Assembly: GCA_964631945.1 (NCBI GenBank)
Contig: CAZWAY010000029.1
Coordinates: 1 to 64,000, forward strand
DNA length: 64,000 nt
Reading direction: 5' to 3'
Source of the DNA: JABFRZ01 sp964631945
Lineage (GTDB): Bacteria > Planctomycetota > UBA1135 > GCA-002686595
The position numbers and the translations under genes were made by a program. The notes under the pieces are model-generated. The model saw only the letters and a program-made list of their open reading frames with translations, was not told the DNA's origin and did no database searches. Numbering within the stretch: the stretch's first letter is position 1; the number at the start of each line of letters is the position of its first letter. Of this stretch, positions 1 through 9,676 are shown one piece after another.

Positions 1-1150
1 CCGGCACCACGATGACCTCGTTCGAGGTGCGCGCGCTGGCTCCGCCACCGCCGCCACCGCCCTCGCCCTGCGGGCGACCGCCGGTCCCACCCGGGGCCTG
101 ACCCGAGAGCCGCTCGGCGCCCGACAGGAACTCGTCCAGCACGTCGGCGATCTCCTTGGCCTTGACGTTCTGCAGGCTGTAGACGTGGAAGTTGCGCTCC
201 GGCTCGATCACGTCCACGTCCAGGCGCGCCACCAGATCCTTGATGCGCGGCATCTCCTCCGGCAGCGCCATCACCAGGAGCGAGTTCGTGCGCCCGTCCA
301 CCAGGATCTTCGACTCCAGCTCCTGACCCGGCAGCAGGCCCGACACGCCCTGGCCCTCGACCTGCGCGCGCGGCCGGCGCGTGATCTGCTGCTGCTGGGC
401 CTCGAGCAGCTGCTCCAGCAGGTCGGCCACGTCCTCGGCGGCCGCGAACTCCAGCGGGATCAGGTCGAAGACCGGCTGCGCGAAGGCGGTCTGGGCCGAG
501 ACCTCGTCCACCAGCTTCAGGAGCTTCGAGAGCGAGGCGATGTAGCTGCCGAAGCCCTGCATGATCAGCGAGCGGTCGCCGGCCGGCACGATCTGCTGCG
601 ACCCCGTGCTGTCCACCAGGAGCTGGCGCAGCTGCGTCTGCAGCTGGCGCGAGTCGATGTTCTTGAAGTTGAGGACGGTGATGATCAGGACCGCCGGCTG
701 ATCGCGGTAGTCGTCCAGGTCCTCCGGCGAGACGAACACCGGGTTCTTGCCCAGCGCGCCGCCGCTCCCGCGCGCCTGCGCGTTCTGGCTTAGGCTCTGG
801 ATCAGGATCACCGAGATCTGCGGTGGGCCGACCTCGACGCACACGAAGTCGTTGATGAAGAGCTGGATCTGGAAGAAGTTGTAGAACTCGCTCGCGGGGA
901 TGCGCTTCACCCCCAGCATGGCCACCTTGGCCTGGGACAGCTGCTGCCCGGTCTGGGGGTCGTAGGTGAAGTTGAAGGTCGTGACCTCCTGGGCCATCTT
1001 CACGAAGTCGAGCAGCGGCAACTGCTCCTGGCCCTCCGAGAAGCTCAGCACCAGGAACTCGCCGTCGCGCTGGATGAAGGGCACCTTCCCCTGGCTTTGC
1101 GCGAGCGCGGGGGTGCCGAGGAGGAGGAGCGCGCCGAGCAGTGCTTTCAT
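1..1150 (-). CDS. gspD: Type II secretion-type secretin GspD, N-terminal part (cut by window edge)
   Basis: The frame reads from an ATG at 1150 leftward off the window, giving about 383 residues without a stop. A signal peptide (MKALLGALLLLGTPALA) is followed by an N0/STN-like segment (residues about 40-110) and then repeated N1/N2/N3-type secretin domains, each ending in a pattern such as LVDGRTNSLLVMALP or FHVYSLQNVKAKEIADVL. A glycine-rich stretch lies just before the edge, as often seen inside the N3 domain. In this family the N-domains form the periplasmic vestibule of the outer-membrane channel that exports folded proteins. The C-terminal beta-barrel is outside the window, so a type IV pilus (PilQ) or other secretin cannot be fully excluded. 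GspD is preferred because three N1-like repeats are present and no AMIN domain is seen. Confidence 0.82.
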   Translation of the reverse strand, partial: MKALLGALLLLGTPALAQSQGKVPFIQRDGEFLVLSFSEGQEQLPLLDFVKMAQEVTTFNFTYDPQTGQQLSQAKVAMLGVKRIPASEFYNFFQIQLFINDFVCVEVGPPQISVILIQSLSQNAQARGSGGALGKNPVFVSPEDLDDYRDQPAVLIITVLNFKNIDSRQLQTQLRQLLVDSTGSQQIVPAGDRSLIMQGFGSYIASLSKLLKLVDEVSAQTAFAQPVFDLIPLEFAAAEDVADLLEQLLEAQQQQITRRPRAQVEGQGVSGLLPGQELESKILVDGRTNSLLVMALPEEMPRIKDLVARLDVDVIEPERNFHVYSLQNVKAKEIADVLDEFLSGAERLSGQAPGGTGGRPQGEGGGGGGGASARTSNEVIVVP

Positions 1151-1420
1151 GAGCGGCAAGTCTTGGTCTATCCCGTTGTGCTCACGCGGGTTAGGTCGAG
1201 GGAAACTGGGCCGCGGCAGAGGCTAGGAGGCGCTCGGGGCGCTGTCAAACCTCCTGCGGGCCGACTCGGGACGCCGCGCGCGCCCTGAACTTCCCCGCAC
1301 TTCACGGCCGCGCGTCCGTCGCGCCGCCGGGCGGGTGGAACGGAGTGCGCTCCGAGCTCTCGCCGTGCCTGCCTAGGAGAGCGTGTCGCGAGCAACCGCT
1401 GGCCGGGCGGGAAGCGGAGG

Positions 1421-4400
1421 GTGCATGCGAAGCGTCCTTTCGGGACACTGCCCCCCGTGACGGACCCCGCGCCCCCCACCCATCCGGCCGAAGCCGTGCC
1501 GCGCCGCCGGCGCTGGCCGCGCCGGATCCTGGTGGGCCTCGCGCTGCTCCTGCTGGCGATCGCGCTGGCGCCGGTCTACCTGGGTCCGCTCCTGCACGGT
1601 CGGGTGGTCGACGCACTCGAGGAGCAGCTGGCGGCGCGCGTCCGCCTGCAGTCCATCTCGTTCTCCTGGCCGGCCCGCCTGCACCTGCACGGGCTCGAGC
1701 TGGTCGACGAGCACGAGGCGCGCCTGGCCTCGCTGGACGACCTGCACGCCTCGCTCGCGCTCGGCGCGCTCCTGGCGGGAAGGATCCAGGCCGAGGTCGA
1801 GCTCGCCTATCCCGAGCTGCACCTCGCGCGCGCCAGCGACGGACGCTGGAACTGGGAGCACGTCCTGGCGGAGGCCCCGGCGCGGCGCGCGCCGGCCGAA
1901 CCCGCCACCGACGGACCCGACGAGCTGCCCGAACTGGCGGCCCGCGTGCGCGTCGCGGACGGGCACGTCGTGATCCACGGCCCGCTGGGCGAGACCACGC
2001 TCAGCGACCTGGCGTTCGAGCTCGATCTCGCGGGCCTGGACCGGCCGGCGCCCTTCCGTCTCGCGCTGGGCGTGCGCGGCCCGCAGGGACCGGCCGGCGG
2101 CCTGACGCTCGCGGGCTCGATCACGCCTGCCCCCGCAGGCAAGCTCGAGCCCGCGGCCCTCACCGCGAAGGTGGAACTCGGGCTGCAGGAGCTCGAGCTC
2201 GCCGCACTCGCCCCGGCGCTCGCCCTGGTGGCGCCGGTCGAGGGCCTGGCGGGCGTGCTCGCCGGACGGGCCGAGCTCGCACTCGGAACGGGACTGGCCC
2301 TCACCGGCACGGCCGAGCTCGGCTTGACCGGCTTCGAGCTGCGCGGTCCGCTGGCGGGGGCCGAGCCCGCGCGCATCGCGCGCATCGAGCTCTCGGCCCA
2401 GGCCACGCAGCAGGGCGAGGGCGCGGGCACGCAGCGGCTCGAGCTGCGCGCCGACTCCTTCCTCGCGCTCACCTACGCGGGGCACTCCAGCCTGCCGGCC
2501 AGCGGCGCGGGCGAGCTGGCGGGCGAGCTCACGCTCACGGGCGAGCTCGCCCGCCTGGCCGAACTCGCGCGCGGCTGGGTGCCGCTGCAACCGGGGGTCG
2601 CGCTGGCCGGTCGACTCACGCACACGCTGGAGCTCTCGGCCACGCTCGCCGATCGCGCGCCGCGCTCCGCGCGCGTCACGGCCCGCGGCGGGATCGAGGG
2701 CCTGGCGGCGCGCGACGCGGCCGGGCGGGCGCTCGATCTGGCGCCGCTCGCGGGCCTGGGCTTCGAGCTCGAGGGCGCGGCCGACCTGGAGCGGGGAACG
2801 CTGACGCTGCCCAAGCTCGCGCTGCGCGCCGGACCGGTGACGTGCGAGGGCAACCTCGAGGCCGCGGGACTCGCGTACGGGGCGCAGGCGGCCGAGTTCG
2901 AGCTGCGCAGCGGTCGGCTGCGGCTGCAGGCCGACCTGGAGCGCCTGCGCGGCACGCTGGCCCAGGTGCTGGCGCTGGAGGAGCGCTCCTTCGGCGGCAA
3001 GCTCGAGCTCGACGTCACCCTCAGCCATCCCGCCGACGCCCTGGTGCTCGCGGCCGTCGTGGACGGGAACGCGCTGGTCTTCGCGGACACGCGCCTCGCC
3101 AGCCTGCACGGCGAGCTGGGCGGGCGTCGCACCGACGAGGGCCAGCTCTCGGGTTCGGGCAGCCTGCGCTTCGGCGCGCTGACGCTGGCGCTGCCCGGGC
3201 ACGAGCCGGTCGGGCTGAGCGGAGCCGGGCTGGACTTCGCGCTGCTGGAGAAGAGCAGCGGGCGCGGCGAGCACTCGCTGGGCTTCCGCACCGACGACGG
3301 CGCCCTGAGCTTCTCGACCCAGGCGCGCAGCTCGCGCGACCCGGCCCACCCGGAGGCCGAACTCGCCGTGCAGTCCTCCTTCAAGCTCGAGGCGTCCGTG
3401 GCGCGCCTGGCCGAACTGGCCGCGCCCTTCGCACCGGTGCAAGCGGGCCTGGCGGGCGATCTCATGGCCCAGGGCGACGTGAGCGCCACGCTGCTCGGGG
3501 CCGAGCTGGCCAAGGCCGGCGGACGCGTCGAGCTGTTCCTGACGGGCTTGAGCGCGCGCGACGCGCAGGGCAAGGCGCTGCCGCTGGAGGCGCTGGCGCG
3601 CACCACCGGCATGCTCGAGGGCGAGTTCGATGCGCGCGCGGGCAGCCTCGAGCTGCGCGCGCTCGCGCTGGACACCGGCGGACTGAAGCTGCGCGGCTCG
3701 GCTCGCGCGCTGGGTCTCGCGCCGGGGGCCGCGGGCACGCCCGCCCCGCGCGCCGAGCTGGAACAGGGCCAGCTCGAGCTGGAGGCCGACCTGGCGCGCC
3801 TCGGCGGCGAGCTCGGACGCGTGCTCGATCTCGGTGGCTGGACGCTCTCGGGGAGCCCGCTCACGGCCGCGGTCCGCCTGTCCACGAAGGACCGGCGCCT
3901 GGATGCGGCCGGACACCTGGCGACGGAGCGCGTGGACCTCGGACGCCCGAGCGACGCGCCGCTCGCGCTCGCCGGACTGGGCCTCGACTTCGACCTCGGC
4001 TACGACTCGGGCCTCGGCTCGCTGCACGTGCGCCGCGCCGAGTTCCGCTCGGATACGGCCTCGCTGCAGCTCAACGGCACCCTCAACCAGCTCGCGACGC
4101 CGGCCGCGGCGCGCGGCGCGATGCACCTCGAGCTCAGCGGTCGGATCGAACGCCTGCTGGCCGACCTCGGCCTCGAGCCCCCCGGCTCGGGCCGCACGAC
4201 CTCGGGCGGCCTGACGGCCCGCTTCGACCTCGAGGGTGACGCCGGCGCCTTCCGCGTGAAGGGCAAGGGCACCCTCACCGACCTGCGCCTCGAGCTCGCC
4301 GCGGCCGCCGAGGGCCAGGCGCCCACCGTGCTGCAGGAGCCCGCGCTCGTGCTCGAGTGCGCGGCCAAGGTCGGGCTCGCCGCGCTGGACGTGGAGCTCG

Positions 4401-5662
4401 AGAAGCTGACGCTCGAGTCCGGGCTCGCGCGCGGTGGCGCGCAGGGCAAGCTCGAGAACCTGCGCGCGCTCGGCGACCCGAGCGGGACGCAGGCGGTGCG
4501 CTTCGTCGGCCTGACGGGCAACCTCGCCTACGTGCCGGACCGGCTGGGGACCTGGCTGGCGCCGCTGCTGCCCGGCACGCTCTCGGGCGCCGAGGAACAA
4601 CGCATCACCTTCGTGCTGGACGGCAGCGCGCGCGATTTCGAGCTCGCGACCCTGCTGAAGGGCTCAGAGGCGCGCGTGGACCTCGGGCTCGGCCACTTCG
4701 AACGCCCGGAGATCCAGCTCGACGGCGCGCTGGTGCTGGAGGCCAAGGACGAGAAGCTGCTGCTGCGCGGCGACCTGGGCGCCAACGGCGGGACGCTGCA
4801 GCTCGACGGCACGCTCGACCTGGCGCAGGGCTCGAAGCCGCCGCGCTCGCGCCTGACCGTCAGCGCCAAGCAGCTGCGCGCGAACGCCGGGCTCGCGCCG
4901 CTCCTGGCGCTGGTGCACCCGGCCTTCGCCACGGCCGGGCGCGCGCAGGGCACGCTCGAGGGGTTGATCGGACTCGACCTGGACCTGACCTACGACGGGC
5001 CGCTCACGCTGGAGGGGCTCGCGGCCGGCTGGGAGAAGCTGCCCAAGGAGCCGATCCACGGCAGCGGGCGCCTGCAGCTGGATGGAGCCAAGCTGCGCGG
5101 CTCACCGCTGCTCGCGCTGCTGTCGGAGTTCGGCGTGGACGCCACGCGCACGCTCGACCTGCAGCCGATCGAGTTCACGATCCAGGGCGGCCGCGTGACG
5201 TACGCCAAGCCCTGGACCTGGACGCTGGCGGGCACGACCACGAGCTTCAGCGGCTCGCTCGGCCTCGACCAGAGCCTGGACCTCGCCTGGAACGTGCCGA
5301 TCACCGACGCGCTCGTGCAGCGCTGGAAGGTCCTGTCCGCGCTGAAGGGCGAGAACCTGGCGGTCCCGCTGCGCGGCAGCGTGACCAAGCCGCGCCTGGA
5401 GTTCGAGAGCTTGCTCGGCGATCTGGCCGCCAAGGCCGCCAAGGCCGAGCTGGAGAGCCGCCTCGGCCTCGGCAAGAAGAGCAGCGGCGAGGATCCGGAC
5501 TCGCTCCTCGCGCGCGCCGACGAGCTGTGGAGCAAGGGCCAGAAGAGCGAGGCCGCCGCGATCTACCTGCGGTTGCGTGAGGACTTCAAGCTCTCGCTCA
5601 CCTACGCACTCAACAAGGACCGCATCAAGGACCGCGCGAAGTACCAGGAGACGCCCAAGTAG
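1421..5662 (+). CDS. Large AsmA/TamB-like envelope protein
   Basis: This 1,413-residue protein starts with a basic segment (RRRRWPRR) and one membrane helix at about residues 35-57. It continues as a very long, repetitive, Leu/Ala/Gly/Glu-rich beta-type region with many 'LDLAGL', 'LELRA' and 'GSLRF' elements, as in AsmA and TamB. The AsmA-like C-terminal section is around 'VPLRGSVTKPRLEFESLLGDL', and the last 50 residues look like a single TPR-type helix pair. Family members bridge inner and outer membranes and move phospholipid or affect outer-membrane biogenesis; that role is inferred here. The GTG at 1421 has GGAGG directly against it, with no spacer, so the in-frame GTG at 1457 is a real alternative start. 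It is divergent from the secretin and converges on marC with 17 bases between stops. Confidence 0.78.
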   Translation: MHAKRPFGTLPPVTDPAPPTHPAEAVPRRRRWPRRILVGLALLLLAIALAPVYLGPLLHGRVVDALEEQLAARVRLQSISFSWPARLHLHGLELVDEHEARLASLDDLHASLALGALLAGRIQAEVELAYPELHLARASDGRWNWEHVLAEAPARRAPAEPATDGPDELPELAARVRVADGHVVIHGPLGETTLSDLAFELDLAGLDRPAPFRLALGVRGPQGPAGGLTLAGSITPAPAGKLEPAALTAKVELGLQELELAALAPALALVAPVEGLAGVLAGRAELALGTGLALTGTAELGLTGFELRGPLAGAEPARIARIELSAQATQQGEGAGTQRLELRADSFLALTYAGHSSLPASGAGELAGELTLTGELARLAELARGWVPLQPGVALAGRLTHTLELSATLADRAPRSARVTARGGIEGLAARDAAGRALDLAPLAGLGFELEGAADLERGTLTLPKLALRAGPVTCEGNLEAAGLAYGAQAAEFELRSGRLRLQADLERLRGTLAQVLALEERSFGGKLELDVTLSHPADALVLAAVVDGNALVFADTRLASLHGELGGRRTDEGQLSGSGSLRFGALTLALPGHEPVGLSGAGLDFALLEKSSGRGEHSLGFRTDDGALSFSTQARSSRDPAHPEAELAVQSSFKLEASVARLAELAAPFAPVQAGLAGDLMAQGDVSATLLGAELAKAGGRVELFLTGLSARDAQGKALPLEALARTTGMLEGEFDARAGSLELRALALDTGGLKLRGSARALGLAPGAAGTPAPRAELEQGQLELEADLARLGGELGRVLDLGGWTLSGSPLTAAVRLSTKDRRLDAAGHLATERVDLGRPSDAPLALAGLGLDFDLGYDSGLGSLHVRRAEFRSDTASLQLNGTLNQLATPAAARGAMHLELSGRIERLLADLGLEPPGSGRTTSGGLTARFDLEGDAGAFRVKGKGTLTDLRLELAAAAEGQAPTVLQEPALVLECAAKVGLAALDVELEKLTLESGLARGGAQGKLENLRALGDPSGTQAVRFVGLTGNLAYVPDRLGTWLAPLLPGTLSGAEEQRITFVLDGSARDFELATLLKGSEARVDLGLGHFERPEIQLDGALVLEAKDEKLLLRGDLGANGGTLQLDGTLDLAQGSKPPRSRLTVSAKQLRANAGLAPLLALVHPAFATAGRAQGTLEGLIGLDLDLTYDGPLTLEGLAAGWEKLPKEPIHGSGRLQLDGAKLRGSPLLALLSEFGVDATRTLDLQPIEFTIQGGRVTYAKPWTWTLAGTTTSFSGSLGLDQSLDLAWNVPITDALVQRWKVLSALKGENLAVPLRGSVTKPRLEFESLLGDLAAKAAKAELESRLGLGKKSSGEDPDSLLARADELWSKGQKSEAAAIYLRLREDFKLSLTYALNKDRIKDRAKYQETPK

Positions 5663-5679
5663 GGCGCAGCGCTGGCTAG

Positions 5680-6345
5680 CTAGCCCGCGCCCAGGACGGC
5701 GCGCACGCCATCGATCACGAACTGCACCGCCAGCGCGGCCAGCAGCAGACCCGAGACGCGCGTGACCACGTTGACCCCGGTGATGCCGAGCAGCTTGAGC
5801 AGCCGCCCGGCGCCGAGGAAGCACGCCAGCGTGAAGGCCAGCACGAGCGCGAGCTCGCCCAGCACCACGCCCGCGCGCAGCACGTCCCCGCCCGCCTCCG
5901 ACATGAGCAGCACGACCGAGGTCAGGGCGCCGGGACCGGCCACCAGCGGGATCGCCAGCGGGAAGACCGAGACGTCGGCGCGCCGGCCGCTCTCCTCTTC
6001 CTCGCTCGCGGTGGTCGTGCGCAGACCCGAGTGGCGCACCATCAGCATGTCGACCGAGAGCAGGAACAAGAGCACCCCGCCGGCGATGCGGAAGGCCGCC
6101 AGCTGGATCCCGAGCGCGCCCAGCAGGAGCTCGCCGACCAGCGCGAAGCCGAGCAGGATCCCGGCCGCGATCGCGACCCCGCGCAAGGCGATGCGCCGGC
6201 GCTCCGCGCCCGTGTGCCCCGCCGTGAGGGCCGCGAACATCGGCGCCGTGCCGATCGGGTCGACCGTGACGAGCAGCGTCACGAAGCTGGCGATCCACGG
6301 TTCGATGGCAGGGCTCCGGAAGAGCAGCCTAGCGACCCGTGGCAC
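5680..6345 (-). CDS. marC: MarC family integral membrane protein
   Basis: About 208-221 residues with six hydrophobic helices and the MarC/UPF0056 signature near the N-terminus (FVTLLVTVDPIGTAPMF), followed by PLAIPLVAGPGALTSVV in the second half, the internal repeat typical of the family. The function of MarC proteins is unsettled; the old link with multiple antibiotic resistance was not upheld. The start is uncertain: a GTG at 6345 would overlap the end of the WD40 gene by 17 bases, while homology alone would place the N-terminus near an ATC at 6306, which has CCGGAG just upstream. It is the last gene of the apparent TetR-SRPBCC-WD40-marC operon. Confidence 0.85.
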   Translation of the reverse strand: MPRVARLLFRSPAIEPWIASFVTLLVTVDPIGTAPMFAALTAGHTGAERRRIALRGVAIAAGILLGFALVGELLLGALGIQLAAFRIAGGVLLFLLSVDMLMVRHSGLRTTTASEEEESGRRADVSVFPLAIPLVAGPGALTSVVLLMSEAGGDVLRAGVVLGELALVLAFTLACFLGAGRLLKLLGITGVNVVTRVSGLLLAALAVQFVIDGVRAVLGAG

Positions 6346-8401
6346 GGCGTTCTGCCTGCGGCCCGCCACGCAGCACGCGCACGGTGTCGTCCATGGGCAG
6401 GGCGAAGAGCTCAGCGCCGTCGCGACTCCAGCGCACGAACCACACGCCGGCCGTGTAGGAGAGCCGCAGGAGCCCCTCGCCGCTCGCGGCCTGCCAGAGC
6501 TCGAGCGTGTGGTTCGAGAGCCCGGCGGCCAGGCGCGTCCCGTCGGGCGAATAGGCCAGCGCATGGACCCCGCTGGCCGCGGAGGGGAGCGCTCCCAGGG
6601 GCACACCGCTGTGCGCATCCCACACGCGCACGTCGCGCCCGCAGGCGCTCGCCAGGCGCTGGCCGTCGGGATGGAAGGCCAGCGCGACCTGCCCGGGCGG
6701 ATGGCCCTCGAGGTGGCGCACGAGCGTGGCCGCCAGCGGATCCCACAGGCGTACGCTCCCATCCGGGTGACCCGCGGCGAGGCGTTTCCCGTCGAGGCTC
6801 CAGGCCAGGTAGCCGGCGCGCTCGCCGCCGTCGTCGAGCGTCGCCGCCGGCTCCCAGGACGGCACGTGCCACAGGCGCACCGAACCGCCCGCGCCCGGAG
6901 CCGCCAGGAGGCGCGAGTCGGGTGAGAACACGGCGCAGAGGAGCTGGTCCCCGAGATCCTGGAGCTCGGCCACGAGCGCGCCGTCCGCGGGGTTCCACAG
7001 ACGCACCTTGCCATCGTTGCCGGTGCTGGCGAGCCAGCGTCCGTCCGCGCTCCAGTCGACCCCCACGGCCGACTGCGAGTGGCCCTTCCAGGCGCGGAGC
7101 TCGCGCCCGCTCGCGCATTCGAGGATGCGGATCCAGCCCTCCCAGCCGGCGGTCGCGGCGCGCTGCCCGCTCGGATCGAGGGCCAGCGAGTACGAGGTCG
7201 AGGGCCCGCGCCACACGTCGCGCGCGGGATCCACGGCGTCGAGGTCCCAGACGCGCACGTCGCCCTCCACGCCCGCGGTGTAGAGCCGCGCGCCGTCCGG
7301 GCTCGCCACCACGCTCTGCACCGAGCGTTCGTGCGCGTGCAGGGTGGCGAGCGCGCGCCCGTCCGCCGCGTCCCACAGGCGCAGCGTGAGGTCGGCCCCG
7401 ACCGTGGCCAGACGCTTCCCGTCCGGCAGGTAGACGACGTCGTTCAGCTCCTTCTGCGTGCCCTCGCTGCCGGTGTCGAGCGTGCGCAGCAGCGTGCGCG
7501 TGGCGACGTCCCACAGGCGCGCGCGCCCGTCGGCGTAGGCCACCGCGAGCGTGGCCCCGTCAGGCGCGAAGGCGAGGTCGCGCACCGCCAGGTAGTCCTC
7601 GCTGGGCGGCGGGACCAGGCGCACGGGCTCGGACCAGTGCCCGGTCTCCCACAGCGCCACGTCGAAGTCCCAGGTGCCGGCCGCGAGCACCCTCCCGTCC
7701 GGGCTGAAGGCGAGCGCGGCGATCGGCTTGACGCCGTGCTCGAGGCTCTCGAGGCGCTCGCCGCTCTCGCCGTCCCACAGGTTGAGCGTGCCCCACACGC
7801 CGCGCTCGGCCGAGCGCTTCCACGAGCTCACCGCGAGCATCCCCTCGGGCCCGAAGGCGAGCGCGGCCACGCCCTGGCCATTGTCGGGGAGCACGCGCAG
7901 CTGCGCGCCGCTCTCGACGTCGAAGAGACGCACGCTGCCGTCCGAGCAGGCCGTCGCCAGGCGCCGTCCGTCGCTCGAGAACGCCGGCGACCACACGGCC
8001 GCGGTGTGGCCGGTGAGCACGTGGCGCGTGGCGCCGGTGCCCGCATCCAGGATGCGCGCGCTCTGGTCGCCCGAGGCGCTGGCCAGCCAGCGTCCGTCCG
8101 GGCTCACGGCCAGGTCGGTCACGGTGCCCTCGTGGGCGGGGAAGCGCGCGGCGCTGCGCTCGACCTGAGCCGCGAGGTAGCGCCATTCGAAGCCGCGGTG
8201 CGCGCGCGGGGCCTCGGCCAACCAGCGCTTCGCCGCGTCGGTCTCGTGCAGACGCAGGGTCGCCTCGGCGGCCGTGGTCGCGGCCGCGTAGAGGCGCCAG
8301 GAGAGCTCGCGCTCGGGGCGCTCGAGCGCCAGGGGCGGATCCTGGAGCGGGGCCGCGAGGAGCGGCGTCGCGAGGAGCAGCCCGGCCGCGAAGGAGCGCA
8401 T
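6329..8401 (-). CDS. Secreted or anchored WD40-repeat protein
   Basis: A 690-residue protein with an N-terminal signal-like segment (MRSFAAGLLLATPLLAAP), a short helical region to about residue 75, then WD40 repeats to the end. The repeats are regular: 'AFSPDGRVLAAGTWDFDVALW', 'SADGRWLASTGNDGKVRLW' and similar, about a dozen blades, probably two beta-propellers. No enzymatic domain is visible. In PVC bacteria such WD40 blocks are usually fused to kinases; here the protein stands alone. Its ATG (8401-8399) shares one base with the TGA of the SRPBCC gene upstream, so translational coupling is likely. Function is unknown; protein-protein binding is the general expectation for the fold. Confidence 0.85.
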   Translation of the reverse strand: MRSFAAGLLLATPLLAAPLQDPPLALERPERELSWRLYAAATTAAEATLRLHETDAAKRWLAEAPRAHRGFEWRYLAAQVERSAARFPAHEGTVTDLAVSPDGRWLASASGDQSARILDAGTGATRHVLTGHTAAVWSPAFSSDGRRLATACSDGSVRLFDVESGAQLRVLPDNGQGVAALAFGPEGMLAVSSWKRSAERGVWGTLNLWDGESGERLESLEHGVKPIAALAFSPDGRVLAAGTWDFDVALWETGHWSEPVRLVPPPSEDYLAVRDLAFAPDGATLAVAYADGRARLWDVATRTLLRTLDTGSEGTQKELNDVVYLPDGKRLATVGADLTLRLWDAADGRALATLHAHERSVQSVVASPDGARLYTAGVEGDVRVWDLDAVDPARDVWRGPSTSYSLALDPSGQRAATAGWEGWIRILECASGRELRAWKGHSQSAVGVDWSADGRWLASTGNDGKVRLWNPADGALVAELQDLGDQLLCAVFSPDSRLLAAPGAGGSVRLWHVPSWEPAATLDDGGERAGYLAWSLDGKRLAAGHPDGSVRLWDPLAATLVRHLEGHPPGQVALAFHPDGQRLASACGRDVRVWDAHSGVPLGALPSAASGVHALAYSPDGTRLAAGLSNHTLELWQAASGEGLLRLSYTAGVWFVRWSRDGAELFALPMDDTVRVLRGGPQAERRATGR

Positions 8402-9024
8402 CAGCTCCCCTCGAGGGCTTGCTTCAGTCGCTCGAGGCTCGCGCTCCAGCCGGCGCGCAGCTCGTCGGCGTCGCGGCGTGCCTGGATGCGCGTGTGGTTG
8501 AGCGTGATGCCGGTCTTGCCCTTGCCCTTGTCGGCAAACAGCACCTCGACCTGGCTGCCGGGCGCGCGCGTGGCGTGCTCCCACGCCAGGCGCAGGTCCT
8601 TGTTGGCGCGGATGCGCTGGAACGTGGCCCGGTCGCCGTCGGCGTTCTCGAGCGTGCCACCGTCCTCGAAGGCGACCTTCGACTTCGCGCCCAGCCAGCG
8701 GTCGAGGTCCGCGGCCTCGCCGAAGGCCCGGAACACGCGCGCGAGCGGCGCCGCCACGGTCTTGGTCGAGCAGATCGAGTAGCCCCTGGGCTTGCCGTCC
8801 TTCTCCTTGGCGCCGCGTGCGCGCTCGTACTCGACCACCACGGTCGTGGCCCACCACTCGTCGAGCTTCTGCTCGGAGTAGAGCGAGTTCACGAGCTCGC
8901 GCCGTCCGCGCGCGAGGCCACCGGCCCCGTCCAGGTGCGCGAACCACTGCTGGAGCGTCTTGCCCGTCTTCGCGCGGGCGCTGGCATCGGTGACGTCGGG
9001 ATTCTCGGTCAGAGGGGGCTTCAT
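8401..9024 (-). CDS. SRPBCC/AHSA1-like protein with DUF4287-like N-terminus
   Basis: 207 residues. The first 75 or so residues (KTGKTLQQWFAHLD, then EQKLDEWWATTVVVEYERARG) resemble the small helical domain found in DUF4287 proteins. The rest (STKTVAAPLARVFRAFGEAADLDRWLGA, ending in an amphipathic helix LRAGWSASLERLKQAL) has the pattern of a START/Bet v1-like SRPBCC domain of the AHSA1 type. Such domains bind hydrophobic ligands or act with Hsp90; the ligand here is unknown. It begins 12 bases after the TetR gene with AGGAA placed five bases before the ATG, and its stop overlaps the WD40 start, so it belongs to the TetR-headed operon. Confidence 0.8.
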   Translation of the reverse strand: MKPPLTENPDVTDASARAKTGKTLQQWFAHLDGAGGLARGRRELVNSLYSEQKLDEWWATTVVVEYERARGAKEKDGKPRGYSICSTKTVAAPLARVFRAFGEAADLDRWLGAKSKVAFEDGGTLENADGDRATFQRIRANKDLRLAWEHATRAPGSQVEVLFADKGKGKTGITLNHTRIQARRDADELRAGWSASLERLKQALEGS

Positions 9025-9036
9025 GGGGTTCCTTCG

Positions 9037-9669
9037 CTAGTGGTCGGGGGTCGGCATCGCTTCGGGCGGCGCCCAGCCGCGGGCCTCGGCCAGCAGGCGC
9101 TCGACGTAGTCGCGCAGCGTCACCACGGCCGCGTCGTAGGCCTCGAAGTCGCGGTAGGTGCGCGCGAGCATCACGGCGCCCTCCATGGTCGTGAGCACGA
9201 ACACGGCCAGCCGGCGCGGCTCGACGTGGGCGGGCAGACGCTCGCGCGCTTCCTCGAAGCAGGCCGTGACGGCGTCCAGCCAGTTGTCGAAGTTCTCGGC
9301 CAGCAGGCGACGGATGGTGGCGTGCGAGTTCGCCAGCTCGAGCACCAGGTTCCCGATCGGACAGCCGTGGTCGAACTCGGTGACGGTCAGCATCTGGCGG
9401 TAGCCCGCCAGGAGCCCGAAGACGCGCTCGATCGGGTCCGAGATGCGCTCCCAGATCGGCGCCAGCACTTCCGGGTGGAGGCGCTGCTTGCGGTGCTCGA
9501 GCGTGGCCGCGAGCAGGTCCTCCTTGGTCGGGAAGAAGTGGTACAGGCTGCCCGGGTTGGCTCCGGCGTGCCTGGCCACCTGGGCCAGGCCGGTGCGCTC
9601 GTACCCCTGGAAGACGAACAGCTCCATGGCGGCCTCGATCAGGCGGGCGCGGGTGTCCTGGGGTGCCAT
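9037..9669 (-). CDS. TetR family transcriptional regulator
   Basis: 210 residues. The N-terminal helix-turn-helix is clear (TRARLIEAAMELFVFQGY, then LAQVARHAGANPGSLYHFFPTKEDLL, residues about 6-55). The C-terminal ligand domain has the look of the YxaF/LmrA-type TetR subgroup (HGCPIGNLVLELANSHATIRRLL). It is the first gene of an operon with the SRPBCC, WD40 and marC genes. An inverted repeat lies eight bases upstream of its ATG, overlapping the likely -10 element, which argues for autorepression. The inducer is not predictable from sequence. Confidence 0.92.
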   Translation of the reverse strand: MAPQDTRARLIEAAMELFVFQGYERTGLAQVARHAGANPGSLYHFFPTKEDLLAATLEHRKQRLHPEVLAPIWERISDPIERVFGLLAGYRQMLTVTEFDHGCPIGNLVLELANSHATIRRLLAENFDNWLDAVTACFEEARERLPAHVEPRRLAVFVLTTMEGAVMLARTYRDFEAYDAAVVTLRDYVERLLAEARGWAPPEAMPTPDH

Positions 9670-9676
9670 CGACTTG

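Noticed and set aside
1345..4600. Very long open frames on other frames and on the opposite strand across the AsmA-like gene
   Set aside because: They encode Arg/Ala/Gly/Pro-rich or low-complexity sequence with no domain, and arise because stop codons are rare in such GC-rich DNA. The same applies to similar long frames over most genes in the window.
5674..5685. 12-base perfect palindrome GGCTAGCTAGCC between convergent stops
   Set aside because: It has no loop or T-run and contains the marC stop codon, so it is unlikely to be a terminator; no other role can be supported.
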